Shown here piece after piece: positions 52,959 through 62,888 of a DNA stretch of 64,000 bases. Position 1 is the stretch's first letter; the number at the start of each line of letters is the position of its first letter. Source of the stretch: Phascolarctobacterium faecium DSM 14760 (GTDB lineage: Bacteria > Bacillota > Negativicutes > Acidaminococcales > Acidaminococcaceae); the NCBI RefSeq assembly GCF_003269275.1, contig NZ_QLTS01000011.1, positions 1-64,000 on the forward strand, given 5' to 3'. The position numbers and the translations under genes were made by a program. A model generated the notes under the pieces. It saw only the letters and a list, made by a program, of their open reading frames with translations, did no database searches and had not been told where the DNA came from.

Positions 52959-54101
52959 ATGGAAGAATATCAGATTTCTCAAGGGAAACGTTTGCGTTGT
53001 GGTTATACAACTGGAAGTTGTGCGACTGCAGCCTCCAAGGCTGCTGCAATGATGCTTCTGACAGGTAAACGTGTTGATTTTGTTCAGATAGATACCCCAA
53101 AAGGTATTATACTTAATTTGGAACCAGAAGATGCTGTTATTACTGAAATGAGCGTAACATGCGCTATTCGTAAGGACAGTGGCGATGATCCTGATGATAC
53201 GAATGGGATATTGATTTATGCTACTGTAGAAAAAACAGCAGAAAAGGGGATAAATTTATTAGGCGGTATTGGCATTGGCTATGTAACTAAACCAGGATTG
53301 GCCTGTAATGTTGATGGACCTGCCATTAATCCGACACCTCGGAAAATGATTGTTTACGAACTTGAAAAAGTAATGAAGTCTGCAGGATATGAACAAGGGT
53401 TAAAAGTTACTATTTCAGCTCCTGAAGGCGTTGAAATTGCCAAGAAAACTTTCAATCCACGTTTAGGTATTTTAGGTGGCATTTCTATTTTAGGAACCAG
53501 TGGAATTGTTGAACCAATGAGTGAAAAAGCTTTGATAGAAACAATGTATGTGGAAATTGATACACAGGCAGCGTCTGGAAATAAAAATTTGCTGGTGTTT
53601 TTTGGCAATTATGGAGAAGACTTTACTCGTGATGTACTGGGACTTAATATTGATGATGCCGTGACCTGCAGTAATTTTGTTGGGGAACTTTTAGATTATG
53701 CGGTTTATAAGGGTTTTGAGACCTTGCTGTTAATAGGCCATTCAGGAAAGCTGGTAAAACTAGGGCAAGGTGTGATGAATACCCATTCAAAATATGCTGA
53801 TTGCCGCACAGAGTTAATGGCTCTTTTGGCACTGCTTACCGGTGCTAAAGTGGAAGTTGGTAAAGAAATTATCGATTGTCCGACTACAGATGAAGTAGTG
53901 AAGATTTTGCAGCGTGAAGGTATTTTTGAAGAAGTAATAAGTGGTGTTACTGAACGTATTGATTTTTACATGCAGCATCGCGTGCATGGTAAAATAAAAA
54001 CGGCAGCACTGATGTTTTCTAACGTATATGGTATTTTAGGAAAAACAGCAGCTGCTGACGAACTAATTAAATTACATTTAAAGGACAAACAGGAAGGATG
54101 A
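52959..54101 (+). CDS. cbiD: Cobalt-precorrin-5B C1-methyltransferase CbiD
   Basis: A 380-residue enzyme of the anaerobic cobalamin pathway, methylating C1 of the ring. Family landmarks: LRCGYTTGSCATAASKAA at the N-terminus, GGIGIGYVTKPGL near residue 105, GILGGISILGTSGIVEPMS near residue 170, and LIGHSGKLVKLGQGVMNTHS near residue 265. First gene of a ten-plus-gene operon behind its own riboswitch. ATG with AGGAAGAGG upstream. Confidence 0.95.
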   Translation: MEEYQISQGKRLRCGYTTGSCATAASKAAAMMLLTGKRVDFVQIDTPKGIILNLEPEDAVITEMSVTCAIRKDSGDDPDDTNGILIYATVEKTAEKGINLLGGIGIGYVTKPGLACNVDGPAINPTPRKMIVYELEKVMKSAGYEQGLKVTISAPEGVEIAKKTFNPRLGILGGISILGTSGIVEPMSEKALIETMYVEIDTQAASGNKNLLVFFGNYGEDFTRDVLGLNIDDAVTCSNFVGELLDYAVYKGFETLLLIGHSGKLVKLGQGVMNTHSKYADCRTELMALLALLTGAKVEVGKEIIDCPTTDEVVKILQREGIFEEVISGVTERIDFYMQHRVHGKIKTAALMFSNVYGILGKTAAADELIKLHLKDKQEG

Positions 54102-54106
54102 AAAAC

Positions 54107-54808
54107 ATGAGAGGTAAATTGTACAGTGTAGGTATCGGACCGGGGGACCCGGAATTATTGACTTTAAAAGCAGTGCGTCTGCTCAAAGAATGTGACGTTG
54201 TTGCTTTGCCTAAAGGTGATACCGATGTCATGACTGCTAAAAATATTGTCAATCAGGTAGTTGATCTTGATAAAAAAGAACAGCTTATTATTTATATGCC
54301 GATGACAAAAGATATGGTAGTAATGGATAAAGCTCATCAGGAGGGCGCCGATGCTGTAATAAAATTGCTTGATGAAGGCAAAAATGTTGTTTTCATTACT
54401 CTTGGTTGTCCTACAGTATACGCAACCTGCATTTATGTGCATAAGCTTGTTTTAAAAGCTGGCTATGATGCCGAATTGGTTGCAGGTGTAACTTCTATTT
54501 GTGCTGTCGCGGCAAAGCTGAATGTGTCTTTATGTGAAAGGGCAGAACCGCTTATTGTGCTGCCTGGCAGTTATAAAGAAGCATCTAAATTTCTTGATGG
54601 ACCTGGTAATAAGGTATTAATGAAATCTGCCAGTGAAATTGCCAGAGTACGTGACGAATTAAAAGAACGCGGGTTGATTAAGAATGCAGCCATGGTTGAA
54701 CGCTGTGGTTTACCGGGAGAAAAAGTGTACCGTGATCTTAATGAGATTGATCCTAACAGCAGCTATTTTTCTGTAATCTTGGTTAAAGAAAAGGAGTTTG
54801 ACAAATAA
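54107..54808 (+). CDS. cbiL: Cobalt-factor II / precorrin-2 C20-methyltransferase
   Basis: A 233-residue SAM-dependent tetrapyrrole methylase. N-terminal GIGPGDPELLTLKAVRLL and the VTLGCPTVYATC-type substrate loop (here ITLGCPTVYATCIYV) identify the C20 enzyme CbiL/CobI. The ATG at 54107 is chosen over 54098, which overlaps the cbiD stop but leaves the AAGG site too close. In the anaerobic route it acts after cobalt insertion. Confidence 0.93.
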   Translation: MRGKLYSVGIGPGDPELLTLKAVRLLKECDVVALPKGDTDVMTAKNIVNQVVDLDKKEQLIIYMPMTKDMVVMDKAHQEGADAVIKLLDEGKNVVFITLGCPTVYATCIYVHKLVLKAGYDAELVAGVTSICAVAAKLNVSLCERAEPLIVLPGSYKEASKFLDGPGNKVLMKSASEIARVRDELKERGLIKNAAMVERCGLPGEKVYRDLNEIDPNSSYFSVILVKEKEFDK

Positions 54809-55593
54809 TGATTTATTTTATTGGTGCAGGGCCTGGTGCCGCTGATTTAATTACTGTTAAAGGTAAAGAACTTTTGGAAAAGGCTGATCTTATTATTTAT
54901 GCCGGTTCATTGGTTAATCCGGAGCTTTTGAACTATGCAAAACCGGAATGCATTATTATGGACAGTGCTAAAATGACTTTGGAAGAGGTCATTGCAGCTA
55001 TGGTTCCGGCAGCACAGGCCGGTAAATTGGTTGTGCGTTTGCATACTGGTGACCCAAGTGTTTATGGTGCTCATCGTGAACAGATAGATCTTTTGCGCAG
55101 TTATAATCTTGATTTTGAAATTGTTCCGGGTGTAAGTTCTTTCTGTGCGGCGGCTGCCTGTTTAGATGCAGAGTATACTTTGCCTAATGTTAGTCAATCT
55201 GTTATTATTACCCGTATGGAAGGACGTACACCGGTACCTAATAAGCAAAAAATCGCTGATTATGCAGCTCATAAAGCAACAATGGTTATTTTTCTTTCCA
55301 GCGGTATGTTAGAAAAATTGCAGAAGGAATTGATTGCAGGCGGCTACACTGCTGATACTCCGGCTGCTATTGTTTATAAAGCCTCATGGCCTGATGAGAA
55401 AGTATGCCGTTGCACAGTAGGAACTTTGGCAGAAACTGCGAAAGAACATAATATTACTAAAACAGCTTTGATTACAGTAGGAAACTTTTTAGGCAATATT
55501 TATGACCGCAGCGAACTCTATAATCCTACTTTTGCACATGGATATCGTGCTGCTGATCCCAGCAAATTGGATTTAAAGCCAGAGGTAAAATAA
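54808..55593 (+). CDS. cbiF: Cobalt-precorrin-4 C11-methyltransferase
   Basis: A 261-residue tetrapyrrole methylase: IGAGPGAADLITVKGKELL, IIYAGSLVNPELL, LHTGDPSVYGAHREQID and PGVSSFCAAAA are CbiF/CobM landmarks. It transfers a methyl group to C11. It overlaps cbiL by one base (TAATG). Confidence 0.95.
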   Translation: MIYFIGAGPGAADLITVKGKELLEKADLIIYAGSLVNPELLNYAKPECIIMDSAKMTLEEVIAAMVPAAQAGKLVVRLHTGDPSVYGAHREQIDLLRSYNLDFEIVPGVSSFCAAAACLDAEYTLPNVSQSVIITRMEGRTPVPNKQKIADYAAHKATMVIFLSSGMLEKLQKELIAGGYTADTPAAIVYKASWPDEKVCRCTVGTLAETAKEHNITKTALITVGNFLGNIYDRSELYNPTFAHGYRAADPSKLDLKPEVK

Positions 55594-55594
55594 A

Positions 55595-56644
55595 ATGAAG
55601 GCTGTAGTATACTCCTTTACCAGACGTGGAGCAATGCTAAGTATAAATATTGGTGAAGCACTGCAAAAGTTTGATTTTGAAGTGCGATGTTTAACTATGC
55701 CAAAATTTGCTGAAGAAAAAATATTTTTGGAAGCGATGGACGATCATAATAAAGCTTGTGAGTATGCGTTTAAGGAGTGCCAGCTGATTGTATTTGTTGG
55801 AGCGGTAGGAATTGCAGTGAGGACGATAGCTCCATATATAAAGAATAAATTAGTTGATCCTGCTGTATTGTCTGTAGACGAAGGCGGAAACTTCGTTATA
55901 CCATTATTATCAGGTCATATCGGCGGTGCTAATGGATTTGCAAAAGTCTTAGCGAAAGTAATAAAAGCTACTCCCGTAGTTACTACAGCTACAGATGTGA
56001 ATAAGCTTTTTGCTGTAGACGAGTGGGCGGCACGCAATAATATGATTATTAACAGCATGAAAGCAGCGAAAGATTTTGCCGCTGCGTTAGTAGATGGACA
56101 GGAAGTTGGACTTTTTACCGATTATCCAATTATTAGTGCCTTACCACGCCAGATTGTTCTTAAAGACAAAGGGATTACAGGTTTGGCTATTACAAAAAAT
56201 AGAAATGTGAATCCTTTTGATTTAACGGTTCAGCTTTGGCCCAGAAATATTTATTTGGGAATCGGCTGTCGTCGCGGAACAACGTTAGAAAGTATAGAAA
56301 CTTTAGTTTTACCGAAACTGAAAGAACTTGGCATAGACTTACGTACTATCGTTGGTGTGGCATCTGTTGATTTAAAAAAAGATGAGGCTGGCCTGTTGAA
56401 TTTCGCAGCTAAATATAATTGGGAAATTAGTTTTTTTACTGCTGAAGAATTACAAAATGCAGCAGGTGAATTCAGTAGTTCTGATTTTGTGAAATCAGTT
56501 GTAGGCGTAAGTAATGTTTGCGAGCGTTCAGCAGTATTGGCGGCCAATAACGGCAGTATAATTTCATCAAAATGCAGTTTGAATGGAGTAACCTTAGCTG
56601 TTGCTGAAGCCGATATTGTACTTGACTTTGAAAAATTATCTTGA
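55595..56644 (+). CDS. cbiG: Cobalt-precorrin-5A hydrolase CbiG
   Basis: A 349-residue CbiG, which opens the delta-lactone and releases acetaldehyde from C20, the ring-contraction step specific to the anaerobic route. Segments: N-terminal VGAVGIAVRTIAPYIKNKLVDP, the central VSVDEGGNFVIPLLSGHIGGAN, and the C-terminal domain with YLGIGCRRGT and ANNGSIISSKCSLNGVTLAV. Its presence confirms an oxygen-independent pathway. Confidence 0.94.
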   Translation: MKAVVYSFTRRGAMLSINIGEALQKFDFEVRCLTMPKFAEEKIFLEAMDDHNKACEYAFKECQLIVFVGAVGIAVRTIAPYIKNKLVDPAVLSVDEGGNFVIPLLSGHIGGANGFAKVLAKVIKATPVVTTATDVNKLFAVDEWAARNNMIINSMKAAKDFAAALVDGQEVGLFTDYPIISALPRQIVLKDKGITGLAITKNRNVNPFDLTVQLWPRNIYLGIGCRRGTTLESIETLVLPKLKELGIDLRTIVGVASVDLKKDEAGLLNFAAKYNWEISFFTAEELQNAAGEFSSSDFVKSVVGVSNVCERSAVLAANNGSIISSKCSLNGVTLAVAEADIVLDFEKLS

Positions 56645-56668
56645 ATGTATATTTGAAGGAGAATTAAT

Positions 56669-57400
56669 ATGACGCAAAAAGTTTATGTTGTCGGTCTTGG
56701 ACCAGGTGGTATCGAACAAATGACCCAAAGAGCTAAAGCTGCTTTGGAAAGTTGTGATGTTATTGCAGGTTATCATGTATATATCGATCTTATTAAAAAT
56801 GATTTTACAGGCAAGGAATTTTTTACTACTGGTATGCGTAAAGAGGTAGATCGTTGCAAGCTTGCTATAGAAGAAGCATTAAAAGGCAAAACCGTAGCGA
56901 TGATTTCCAGTGGTGATGCCGGGGTTTATGGCATGGCAGGGATTATGTATCAAGTAGCAGCAGAACATCCAGAATTGGAAATTGAAGTTGTTCCTGGTAT
57001 TACAGCTGCTTGTTCAGGCGCTGCTGTTTTAGGAGCTCCGCTTATCAGTGATTTTTGCCTGATTTCTTTAAGCGATCTGCTTACTCCATGGGAAAAAATT
57101 GAAAAGCGCTTAGATTGTGCTTCACAGGCAGATTTCTGTATTTGTTTATACAATCCATCCAGTTTTAAACGTCATGATTATCTACAGAAAGCTTGTGATA
57201 TCATGCTGAAAAATCAACGTCCTGATGTTCCTGCAGGCATTGTACGCAACATTGGGCGTGATGGTGAAAATTATGAAATCACTACTTTACAGGAATTACG
57301 TGATAAAGAAGTAGATATGTTTTCTACTGTTATCATCGGCAATTCGCAAACAGAAGTTATTAATGGTAAATTAGTAACTCCTAGAGGTTATAAACTGTAA
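56669..57400 (+). CDS. cbiH: Precorrin-3B/cobalt-factor III C17-methyltransferase
   Basis: A 243-residue methylase: GLGPGGIEQMTQRAKAAL, SSGDAGVYGMAGIMYQVAAE and FCLISLSDLLTPWEKIEKRL identify CbiH/CobJ. It carries out C17 methylation and ring contraction. GAAGGAGAA precedes the ATG. The stop overlaps cbiJ (TAATG). Confidence 0.95.
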   Translation: MTQKVYVVGLGPGGIEQMTQRAKAALESCDVIAGYHVYIDLIKNDFTGKEFFTTGMRKEVDRCKLAIEEALKGKTVAMISSGDAGVYGMAGIMYQVAAEHPELEIEVVPGITAACSGAAVLGAPLISDFCLISLSDLLTPWEKIEKRLDCASQADFCICLYNPSSFKRHDYLQKACDIMLKNQRPDVPAGIVRNIGRDGENYEITTLQELRDKEVDMFSTVIIGNSQTEVINGKLVTPRGYKL

Positions 57401-58167
57401 TGAAACCGGTAGTTTGGTTGATTGGCGGAACCAGTGAAAGTCGTAATCTGATTAAGTTTATGGCTGAACTTGATATAATCCTTTATGTTTCTGTGGCAAC
57501 TGATTATGGTGCAAGTCTGATTGAAGCACAAACTAATCTTCATGTAATGGTAGAGCGTATGGATTTGGCTGCAATGCGGAATTTTATTACAGTAAATAAA
57601 CCGGATTGTGTGATTGATGCAACTCATCCATATGCTACGATAGTTACGTCAACAGTACAAAAGGCCTGTAAAGAAACTGGCTGTGAATATTTGAGATTGG
57701 TAAGACCAGCTGCTGAAGAACATAAAAACTGTATTATAGTCCAAGATTTTAATGAAGCTGTTGAGTTATTGAGCCATACGGAAGGTAATATCTTTCTGAC
57801 TACAGGCAGTAAAACATTGCAGGAGTTTACTTCTGTTCCTGATTATAAAGAGCGTATTGCGCTAAGAGTTTTGCCTATGCTGGATTCTTTAAGTAAAGCG
57901 TTAGAGCTTGGTTATAAGCCAGCTAATATCATTTGTATGCAGGGGCCCTTTTCTGAATTGCTTAATATAGAGATGATGAAAAGGTATAACAGCAGATATT
58001 TAGTTACAAAAGATTCCGGCAGCGTTGGCGGTTTTGAGGAGAAGGCGCAGGCGGCTGCAAAAGCAGGTGCTAAATTAATAGTCATTGCCCGCAATGGCGA
58101 AGAGCTTGGAACTGGTTATAGTGAGATAGTAAAATTACTTAAAGACCGATATGGTAGTTGTAAGTAA
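57400..58167 (+). CDS. cbiJ: Cobalt-precorrin-6A reductase
   Basis: A 255-residue NAD(P)H-dependent reductase of CbiJ/CobK type. Features: WLIGGTSESRNLIKF at the N-terminus, DCVIDATHPYATIVTSTVQ near residue 70, the IFLTTGSKTLQEF loop, RVLPMLDSL and LVTKDSGSVGGFEEKAQAA near residue 205. It reduces the macrocycle before C5/C15 methylation. Confidence 0.94.
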   Translation: MKPVVWLIGGTSESRNLIKFMAELDIILYVSVATDYGASLIEAQTNLHVMVERMDLAAMRNFITVNKPDCVIDATHPYATIVTSTVQKACKETGCEYLRLVRPAAEEHKNCIIVQDFNEAVELLSHTEGNIFLTTGSKTLQEFTSVPDYKERIALRVLPMLDSLSKALELGYKPANIICMQGPFSELLNIEMMKRYNSRYLVTKDSGSVGGFEEKAQAAAKAGAKLIVIARNGEELGTGYSEIVKLLKDRYGSCK

Positions 58168-58189
58168 AAAATATAAAAGGAGATTTAAT

Positions 58190-59401
58190 ATGTTACGTGT
58201 AAATATCGTCGGCATTGGGCCAGGTAATCCAGAGCTTTTAACAAATCAGGCTCGCCAGGCTATTGAAGAAAGTAATATTTTGATAGGCGATAAAAGGATG
58301 CTTGCTGCTTTTGGAGCAGGGAAGCGTCTTTTTGACACCATAAAATCATCAGAAATTACTGAAATATGTCAAAAAGCTGATGCTGAAAAAGATGTTGTAG
58401 CAGTGTTAGTCTCTGGTGATGTAGGCTTTTTCAGTTTAGCCAAGACGATTACTGGTAAGCTTGCTGATTGTGAATGCCGCAGATATTGTGGCATCAGCAG
58501 CTTGGTCTATTTTTCTCAACAATTAAATATAGCTTGGGATGATGCTAAAATTGTCAGTATGCATGGCAGAAATCAAAATCTAATTGCTGCAGTAGCGCAA
58601 AACAGTAAAGTATTTTCACTTACCGGAGGCGAGCATTCTCCTAATCAACTATGCCTGAAACTTTGTGATCATGGTATGGCAGATGTAAAGGTATATGTTG
58701 GTGAAAACCTTTCTTATCCAGAAGAAAAAATCACTTATGGTACGGCGTCGGAAATCAGTAAATTGGAGTTTCCTTCTTTGTCTGTGATGATGATTTTGAA
58801 TGAACATGTTAATGACTTTAAATACACTGTCCATGGTTTAAATGATGATCTTTTTATTCGCAGTAAAGTTCCAATGACGAAACAAGAGGTGAGGTCTGTT
58901 TCAATTTCCAAATTGATGCCAAAAGTAACAGATAATATTTACGATATTGGTGCGGGAACAGGTTCTTGTTCGATAGAATTGGCATTGCAGGCTCAAGCTG
59001 GACGTGTATGGGCATTTGAACGCAACCCTTTGGCATTGGAATTACTTGAGAAAAACAAAGCGTTATTTGCTGTTAATAATTTGGATATTGTTGCCGGAGA
59101 AGCTTCGGAACAAATTGTTGATATGCCTGCTCCTGACTGCGTATTTATTGGCGGCAGCGGTGGTAACTTATGCAAAATGCTTGATATTATTTATACAAAG
59201 AATTCTGACTGCCGGGTTGTTATCAATGCAATTACACTAGAAACACTAATAGAAGTTGTTGAATATTATAAAACCCGTTCAGAGTATGATTTAGAGATTG
59301 TTAATGTTTTTGCCGCCCGTGGTAAAAAACTAGGGGCATATAATTTGATGATGGCCCAAAACCCTGTTTATATAATGACTGCGTTGAAAAAGGGTGAGTA
59401 A
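58190..59401 (+). CDS. cbiET: CbiE-CbiT fusion: cobalt-precorrin-7 C5-methyltransferase and precorrin-6B C15-methyltransferase
   Basis: A 403-residue fusion equivalent to CobL. Residues 1-200 are a tetrapyrrole methylase (VGIGPGNPELLTNQARQAIE; VSGDVGFFSLAKTI; GGEHSPNQLC). Residues about 215-403 form a class I SAM methyltransferase with TDNIYDIGAGTGSCSIELAL and PAPDCVFIGGSGG, the decarboxylating CbiT. ATG 58190 with AAAGGAG; an upstream in-frame start at 58151 overlaps cbiJ and adds a non-homologous leader. Confidence 0.94.
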   Translation: MLRVNIVGIGPGNPELLTNQARQAIEESNILIGDKRMLAAFGAGKRLFDTIKSSEITEICQKADAEKDVVAVLVSGDVGFFSLAKTITGKLADCECRRYCGISSLVYFSQQLNIAWDDAKIVSMHGRNQNLIAAVAQNSKVFSLTGGEHSPNQLCLKLCDHGMADVKVYVGENLSYPEEKITYGTASEISKLEFPSLSVMMILNEHVNDFKYTVHGLNDDLFIRSKVPMTKQEVRSVSISKLMPKVTDNIYDIGAGTGSCSIELALQAQAGRVWAFERNPLALELLEKNKALFAVNNLDIVAGEASEQIVDMPAPDCVFIGGSGGNLCKMLDIIYTKNSDCRVVINAITLETLIEVVEYYKTRSEYDLEIVNVFAARGKKLGAYNLMMAQNPVYIMTALKKGE

Positions 59402-59402
59402 A

Positions 59403-60770
59403 ATGTCTGAAATGTTTTTGCCTCGTTTCATGATTGCTGCCCCAAATAGTGGCAGTGGAAAAACTACTGTAGTATGTGCCTTGCTGAAAGCTTTGCTTGA
59501 TCAGGAGTACAAAGTAGCCGCCTTTAAATCTGGTCCCGACTATATAGATCCAATGTTTCATTCGCGCGTAATTGGTGCTAAGTCACGTAATTTGGATTTA
59601 TTTATGTTAGGCAGGGAAACAACAAAGTATTTGCTGGCAAAAAATGCTTGTGATTGTGATATAGCCGTACTTGAAGGCGCTATGGGATTTTATGATGGTA
59701 TGGGTAAAACAGAGCAGTGCAGTGCTTATGATTTAGCTCGTGTAACTAAAACGCCGGTTATTTTAGTCATCAATGGAAAAGGTGCAGCTTTGTCTTTGGC
59801 AGCTTTAATAAAAGGTTTTAAAGAATTCAGACCTGACGCGAATGTACGAGGCGCAATACTTAATAATGTCACTGCTATGAGCTATAAGTTTTATAAAGAA
59901 GTAATTGAGTTGGAAACAGGTGTTAAATTAGTCGGTTATTTGCCTCATATGGATGATTGCAATTTTGAAAGCAGACATTTGGGATTGGTAACCGCAGAAG
60001 AAATTGGTGATTTGCAGGAAATTATCAGCAGATTAGCAGAACAGGCAGCTAAGACTATTGATTTTGATGAATTGCTGGGTATTGCAAACAGTGCTGAGGA
60101 TCTTGTTTATGAAGAACAGCCTGTTGCAAGTGTAGCTAAAGTAAAAATAGCAATAGCACAGGATAAAGCTTTTTGTTTTTATTATCAGGACGCTCTAGAT
60201 TTATTGCAGGAGTTTGGTGCCGAACTAATAACGTTTAGTCCTCTTGTTGATAAAGAATTGCCAGAATGTGATGGAATAATTTTAGGAGGAGGTTATCCTG
60301 AGCTTTATGCAAAAGAGCTGGCAGAGAATATATCAATGCGTACAAGCATTAAAACTGCTCTAAAAATAGGTAAGCCTTGTTTTGCTGAATGCGGTGGATT
60401 CATGTATCTTTTGGAGCGTTTTCAAGCAGCTTCGGGAGAGATTTATGAGTGGACAGGTGCAATAAGCGGAGAAACCTTTATGACGGCAAAGCTTAACCGC
60501 TTTGGGTATATAACATTGACTGCTGAAAGTGATAATGTTTTTTGCAAAATCGGTGAGAAAATAAATGGACATGAGTTTCATTATTCCGACAGTAATAATA
60601 ATGGGCATGATTTTTTAGCCTTGAAAGCTTCAGGAATTTCTGAATGGAGTTGTAGTCATGCTAATAAAGTTCTGTATGCTGGCTATCCACACATTCACTT
60701 ATGGGGAAATATAAATTTTGCACGAAATTTTATTCGTGCCTGTGATGAATTTGCAAAAAAACGGGATTGA
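59403..60770 (+). CDS. cbiA: Cobyrinic acid a,c-diamide synthase CbiA/CobB
   Basis: A 455-residue ATP- and glutamine-dependent amidase. N-terminal P-loop domain MIAAPNSGSGKTTVVCALL with FKSGPDYIDPMFH and LEGAMGFYDG. C-terminal class I glutamine amidotransferase with GIILGGGYPELYA and the nucleophile Cys in CFAECGGFMYL; the His is in YPHIHLWG. It amidates the a and c side chains. The start at 59403 lies 1 nt after the cbiET stop, with AAGGGTGA upstream. Confidence 0.94.
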   Translation: MSEMFLPRFMIAAPNSGSGKTTVVCALLKALLDQEYKVAAFKSGPDYIDPMFHSRVIGAKSRNLDLFMLGRETTKYLLAKNACDCDIAVLEGAMGFYDGMGKTEQCSAYDLARVTKTPVILVINGKGAALSLAALIKGFKEFRPDANVRGAILNNVTAMSYKFYKEVIELETGVKLVGYLPHMDDCNFESRHLGLVTAEEIGDLQEIISRLAEQAAKTIDFDELLGIANSAEDLVYEEQPVASVAKVKIAIAQDKAFCFYYQDALDLLQEFGAELITFSPLVDKELPECDGIILGGGYPELYAKELAENISMRTSIKTALKIGKPCFAECGGFMYLLERFQAASGEIYEWTGAISGETFMTAKLNRFGYITLTAESDNVFCKIGEKINGHEFHYSDSNNNGHDFLALKASGISEWSCSHANKVLYAGYPHIHLWGNINFARNFIRACDEFAKKRD

Positions 60771-60818
60771 TCTACTGATGGTTTTAGCTGTTAGTATTTA
60801 TTTAAGGGGAATTGGATT

Positions 60819-61787
60819 ATGATGCTTTTATTTGCCATTATAGCGGGCTTTATTTTAGACCTGCTGATTGGCGACCCGCGTTGGCTGCCTCATCCGATTT
60901 GTTTAATTGGAAATTTGATAAGCTTTTTAGAAAAGCTGCTACGCAGTATTTTTGGAAAAAGCTCGCGTGGCTTATTGGTAGGAGGCGCTGTATTAGTAAT
61001 ATTAGTGCTTGCTTTTTCGTTTTGTGTTCCATTTTTAGTATTGGCTTTGGCAGAAAAAATCAATCCGTGGTTGGCTTTTGCTGTAGAGAGTTTTATGTGT
61101 TATCAAATTTTTGCAACGCGTTGTTTACGTGAAGAAAGTATGAAAGTTTATACTGCGTTAAAAAATAATGATTTAACAGATGCTAGAATGAAACTTTCGT
61201 GGATAGTTGGACGGGATACTAAAGAACTTACAAAATCAGAAGTGACTAAAGGGGCAGTTGAAACTGTTGCTGAAAATACTGCAGATGGAATTATTGCTCC
61301 AATGCTGTATATGTTTATCGGCGGAGCTCCGCTTGCGTTTCTTTATAAAGGAATAAATACCATGGATTCCATGGTTGGCTATAAAAATGACAAATATTTA
61401 TATTTTGGGCGTTGTGCGGCAAAATTAGATGATTTTGCTAATTATATTCCAGCGCGTGTTGCTGGAATATGTATGATAGTTGCAGCTTATCTTTTAAGTT
61501 TGGATGCAAAAAAAGCCTGGAAGATTTTTAAACGTGACCGTTACAATCATTTAAGTCCTAATTCTGCAATGACGGAATCAGTAACTGCTGGCGCTCTTCA
61601 TATTCAGTTAGGCGGCGGACATTTTTATTTTGGAAAATGGGTGCCTAAAGATACTATTGGTGATGATATCAGACAAGTTGAACCGGAAGATATCGTCCAG
61701 ACTAATAATTTGATGTATATGACAGCTGTTTTAAGTATTTTAGTTTTTGCATTAATTTATTTACTGGAGCTTTTTATTAAAAGCTAA
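60819..61787 (+). CDS. cbiB: Adenosylcobinamide-phosphate synthase CbiB
   Basis: A 322-residue inner-membrane protein of the CbiB/CobD type that attaches aminopropanol (phosphate) to adenosylcobyric acid. Features: LDLLIGDPRWLPHPICLIG at the N-terminus, WIVGRDTKELTKSEVTKGAVETVAEN near residue 130 (shown in part), and NSAMTESVTAGALHIQLGG near residue 245. Several hydrophobic helices. AAGGGG upstream. The short gap 60771-60818 has no gene. Confidence 0.95.
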   Translation: MMLLFAIIAGFILDLLIGDPRWLPHPICLIGNLISFLEKLLRSIFGKSSRGLLVGGAVLVILVLAFSFCVPFLVLALAEKINPWLAFAVESFMCYQIFATRCLREESMKVYTALKNNDLTDARMKLSWIVGRDTKELTKSEVTKGAVETVAENTADGIIAPMLYMFIGGAPLAFLYKGINTMDSMVGYKNDKYLYFGRCAAKLDDFANYIPARVAGICMIVAAYLLSLDAKKAWKIFKRDRYNHLSPNSAMTESVTAGALHIQLGGGHFYFGKWVPKDTIGDDIRQVEPEDIVQTNNLMYMTAVLSILVFALIYLLELFIKS

Positions 61788-61799
61788 AGGGTGGAAAAT

Positions 61800-62888
61800 A
61801 TGTATAAATCTGTACATGGTGGAGATATTTACAGTGAGCAAAATAACAGCTTAGGGAAAAATATTGTTGATTATTCAGCAAACGTTAATCCATTAGGTTT
61901 ACCTGTATCTGTAAAAGAGGCTATTAAGAATTCAATCAAAAACTGCGTTAATTATCCAGATCCTTTATGCAGGGAACTAATAGAGAAATTAGCTAAATAT
62001 TTGAATATAAAAAAAGAATATCTTTTCATAAGCAATGGTGCTGCTGATGTTTTATTTAAACTTGCCTTAACAGTCAAGCCTGGCCGTGCTGTATTATTGG
62101 CTCCAACTTTTGCTGATTATGAAAAAGCTTTGCGGACAGTTGATTGTAAATTTACTTATTACGAATTGCAGGAAGAAAAAAACTTTATTGCAGGATATGA
62201 TCTGCTGAAAAAAATCAATAGCAGAGTAGACTTGGTCGTAATATGCAATCCTAATAATCCGACTGGGAAATTAATAGATGAAGATTTATTGCTGGAGATA
62301 TTGGAAAAATGCTGCCGTACAGGTACAAAGCTGCTATTAGACGAATGCTTTATGGATTTTGTGGATGGCGATAAAGCATATTCGCTATGTTCGAAACTAG
62401 ATAAATATCACAATCTTATTATATTGAAAGCATTTACAAAAACATATGCGATGCCAGGCTTACGTTTAGGTTATTGCATGACGTCTGATGTGTCGTTGAT
62501 AAAAGGACTGCATGAAAATGGTCAGGACTGGAATGTTTCTATTCCGGCACAAGCAGCTGGTATTGCGGCTTTAGATGAAGAAAATTACTTACTGGCCAGC
62601 AAAGAGTTGATTCGTGTTGAACGGCAGTATCTTACTGCACAATTGGAAGGCTTGGGAGCAAAAACATTTGGTTCTGAGGCCAATTATATATTTTTTAAAT
62701 TGGAGAAACCTGAAAATTTGGCAGAACTTTTACGTAAGCATGGCTTTTTGATTAGAGAGTGTAATAATTACCATAATTTGGGGCCAACGTATTATCGGAT
62801 TGCAGTAAAAACACGATATACAAATCGGGCTTTAATTAAAGCGATAAAGGAAGTTAGACGTAATGCGCTCATTATTGGTAATTATTGA
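61800..62888 (+). CDS. cobD: Threonine-phosphate decarboxylase CobD-like (HisC family)
   Basis: A 362-residue PLP-dependent fold-type I aminotransferase-family enzyme. In cob operons this member decarboxylates L-threonine phosphate to aminopropanol phosphate. Motifs: DYSANVNPLGLP near residue 20, NYPDPLCRELIEKL, SNGAADVLFKLAL, CNPNNPTGKLID, and the Schiff-base Lys in LKAFTKTYAMPGLRLGY, followed by an Arg-containing C-terminus. ATG 61800 with AAAGGGTGG. Histidinol-phosphate aminotransferase activity is the main alternative, but the position after cbiB favours CobD. Confidence 0.88.
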   Translation: MYKSVHGGDIYSEQNNSLGKNIVDYSANVNPLGLPVSVKEAIKNSIKNCVNYPDPLCRELIEKLAKYLNIKKEYLFISNGAADVLFKLALTVKPGRAVLLAPTFADYEKALRTVDCKFTYYELQEEKNFIAGYDLLKKINSRVDLVVICNPNNPTGKLIDEDLLLEILEKCCRTGTKLLLDECFMDFVDGDKAYSLCSKLDKYHNLIILKAFTKTYAMPGLRLGYCMTSDVSLIKGLHENGQDWNVSIPAQAAGIAALDEENYLLASKELIRVERQYLTAQLEGLGAKTFGSEANYIFFKLEKPENLAELLRKHGFLIRECNNYHNLGPTYYRIAVKTRYTNRALIKAIKEVRRNALIIGNY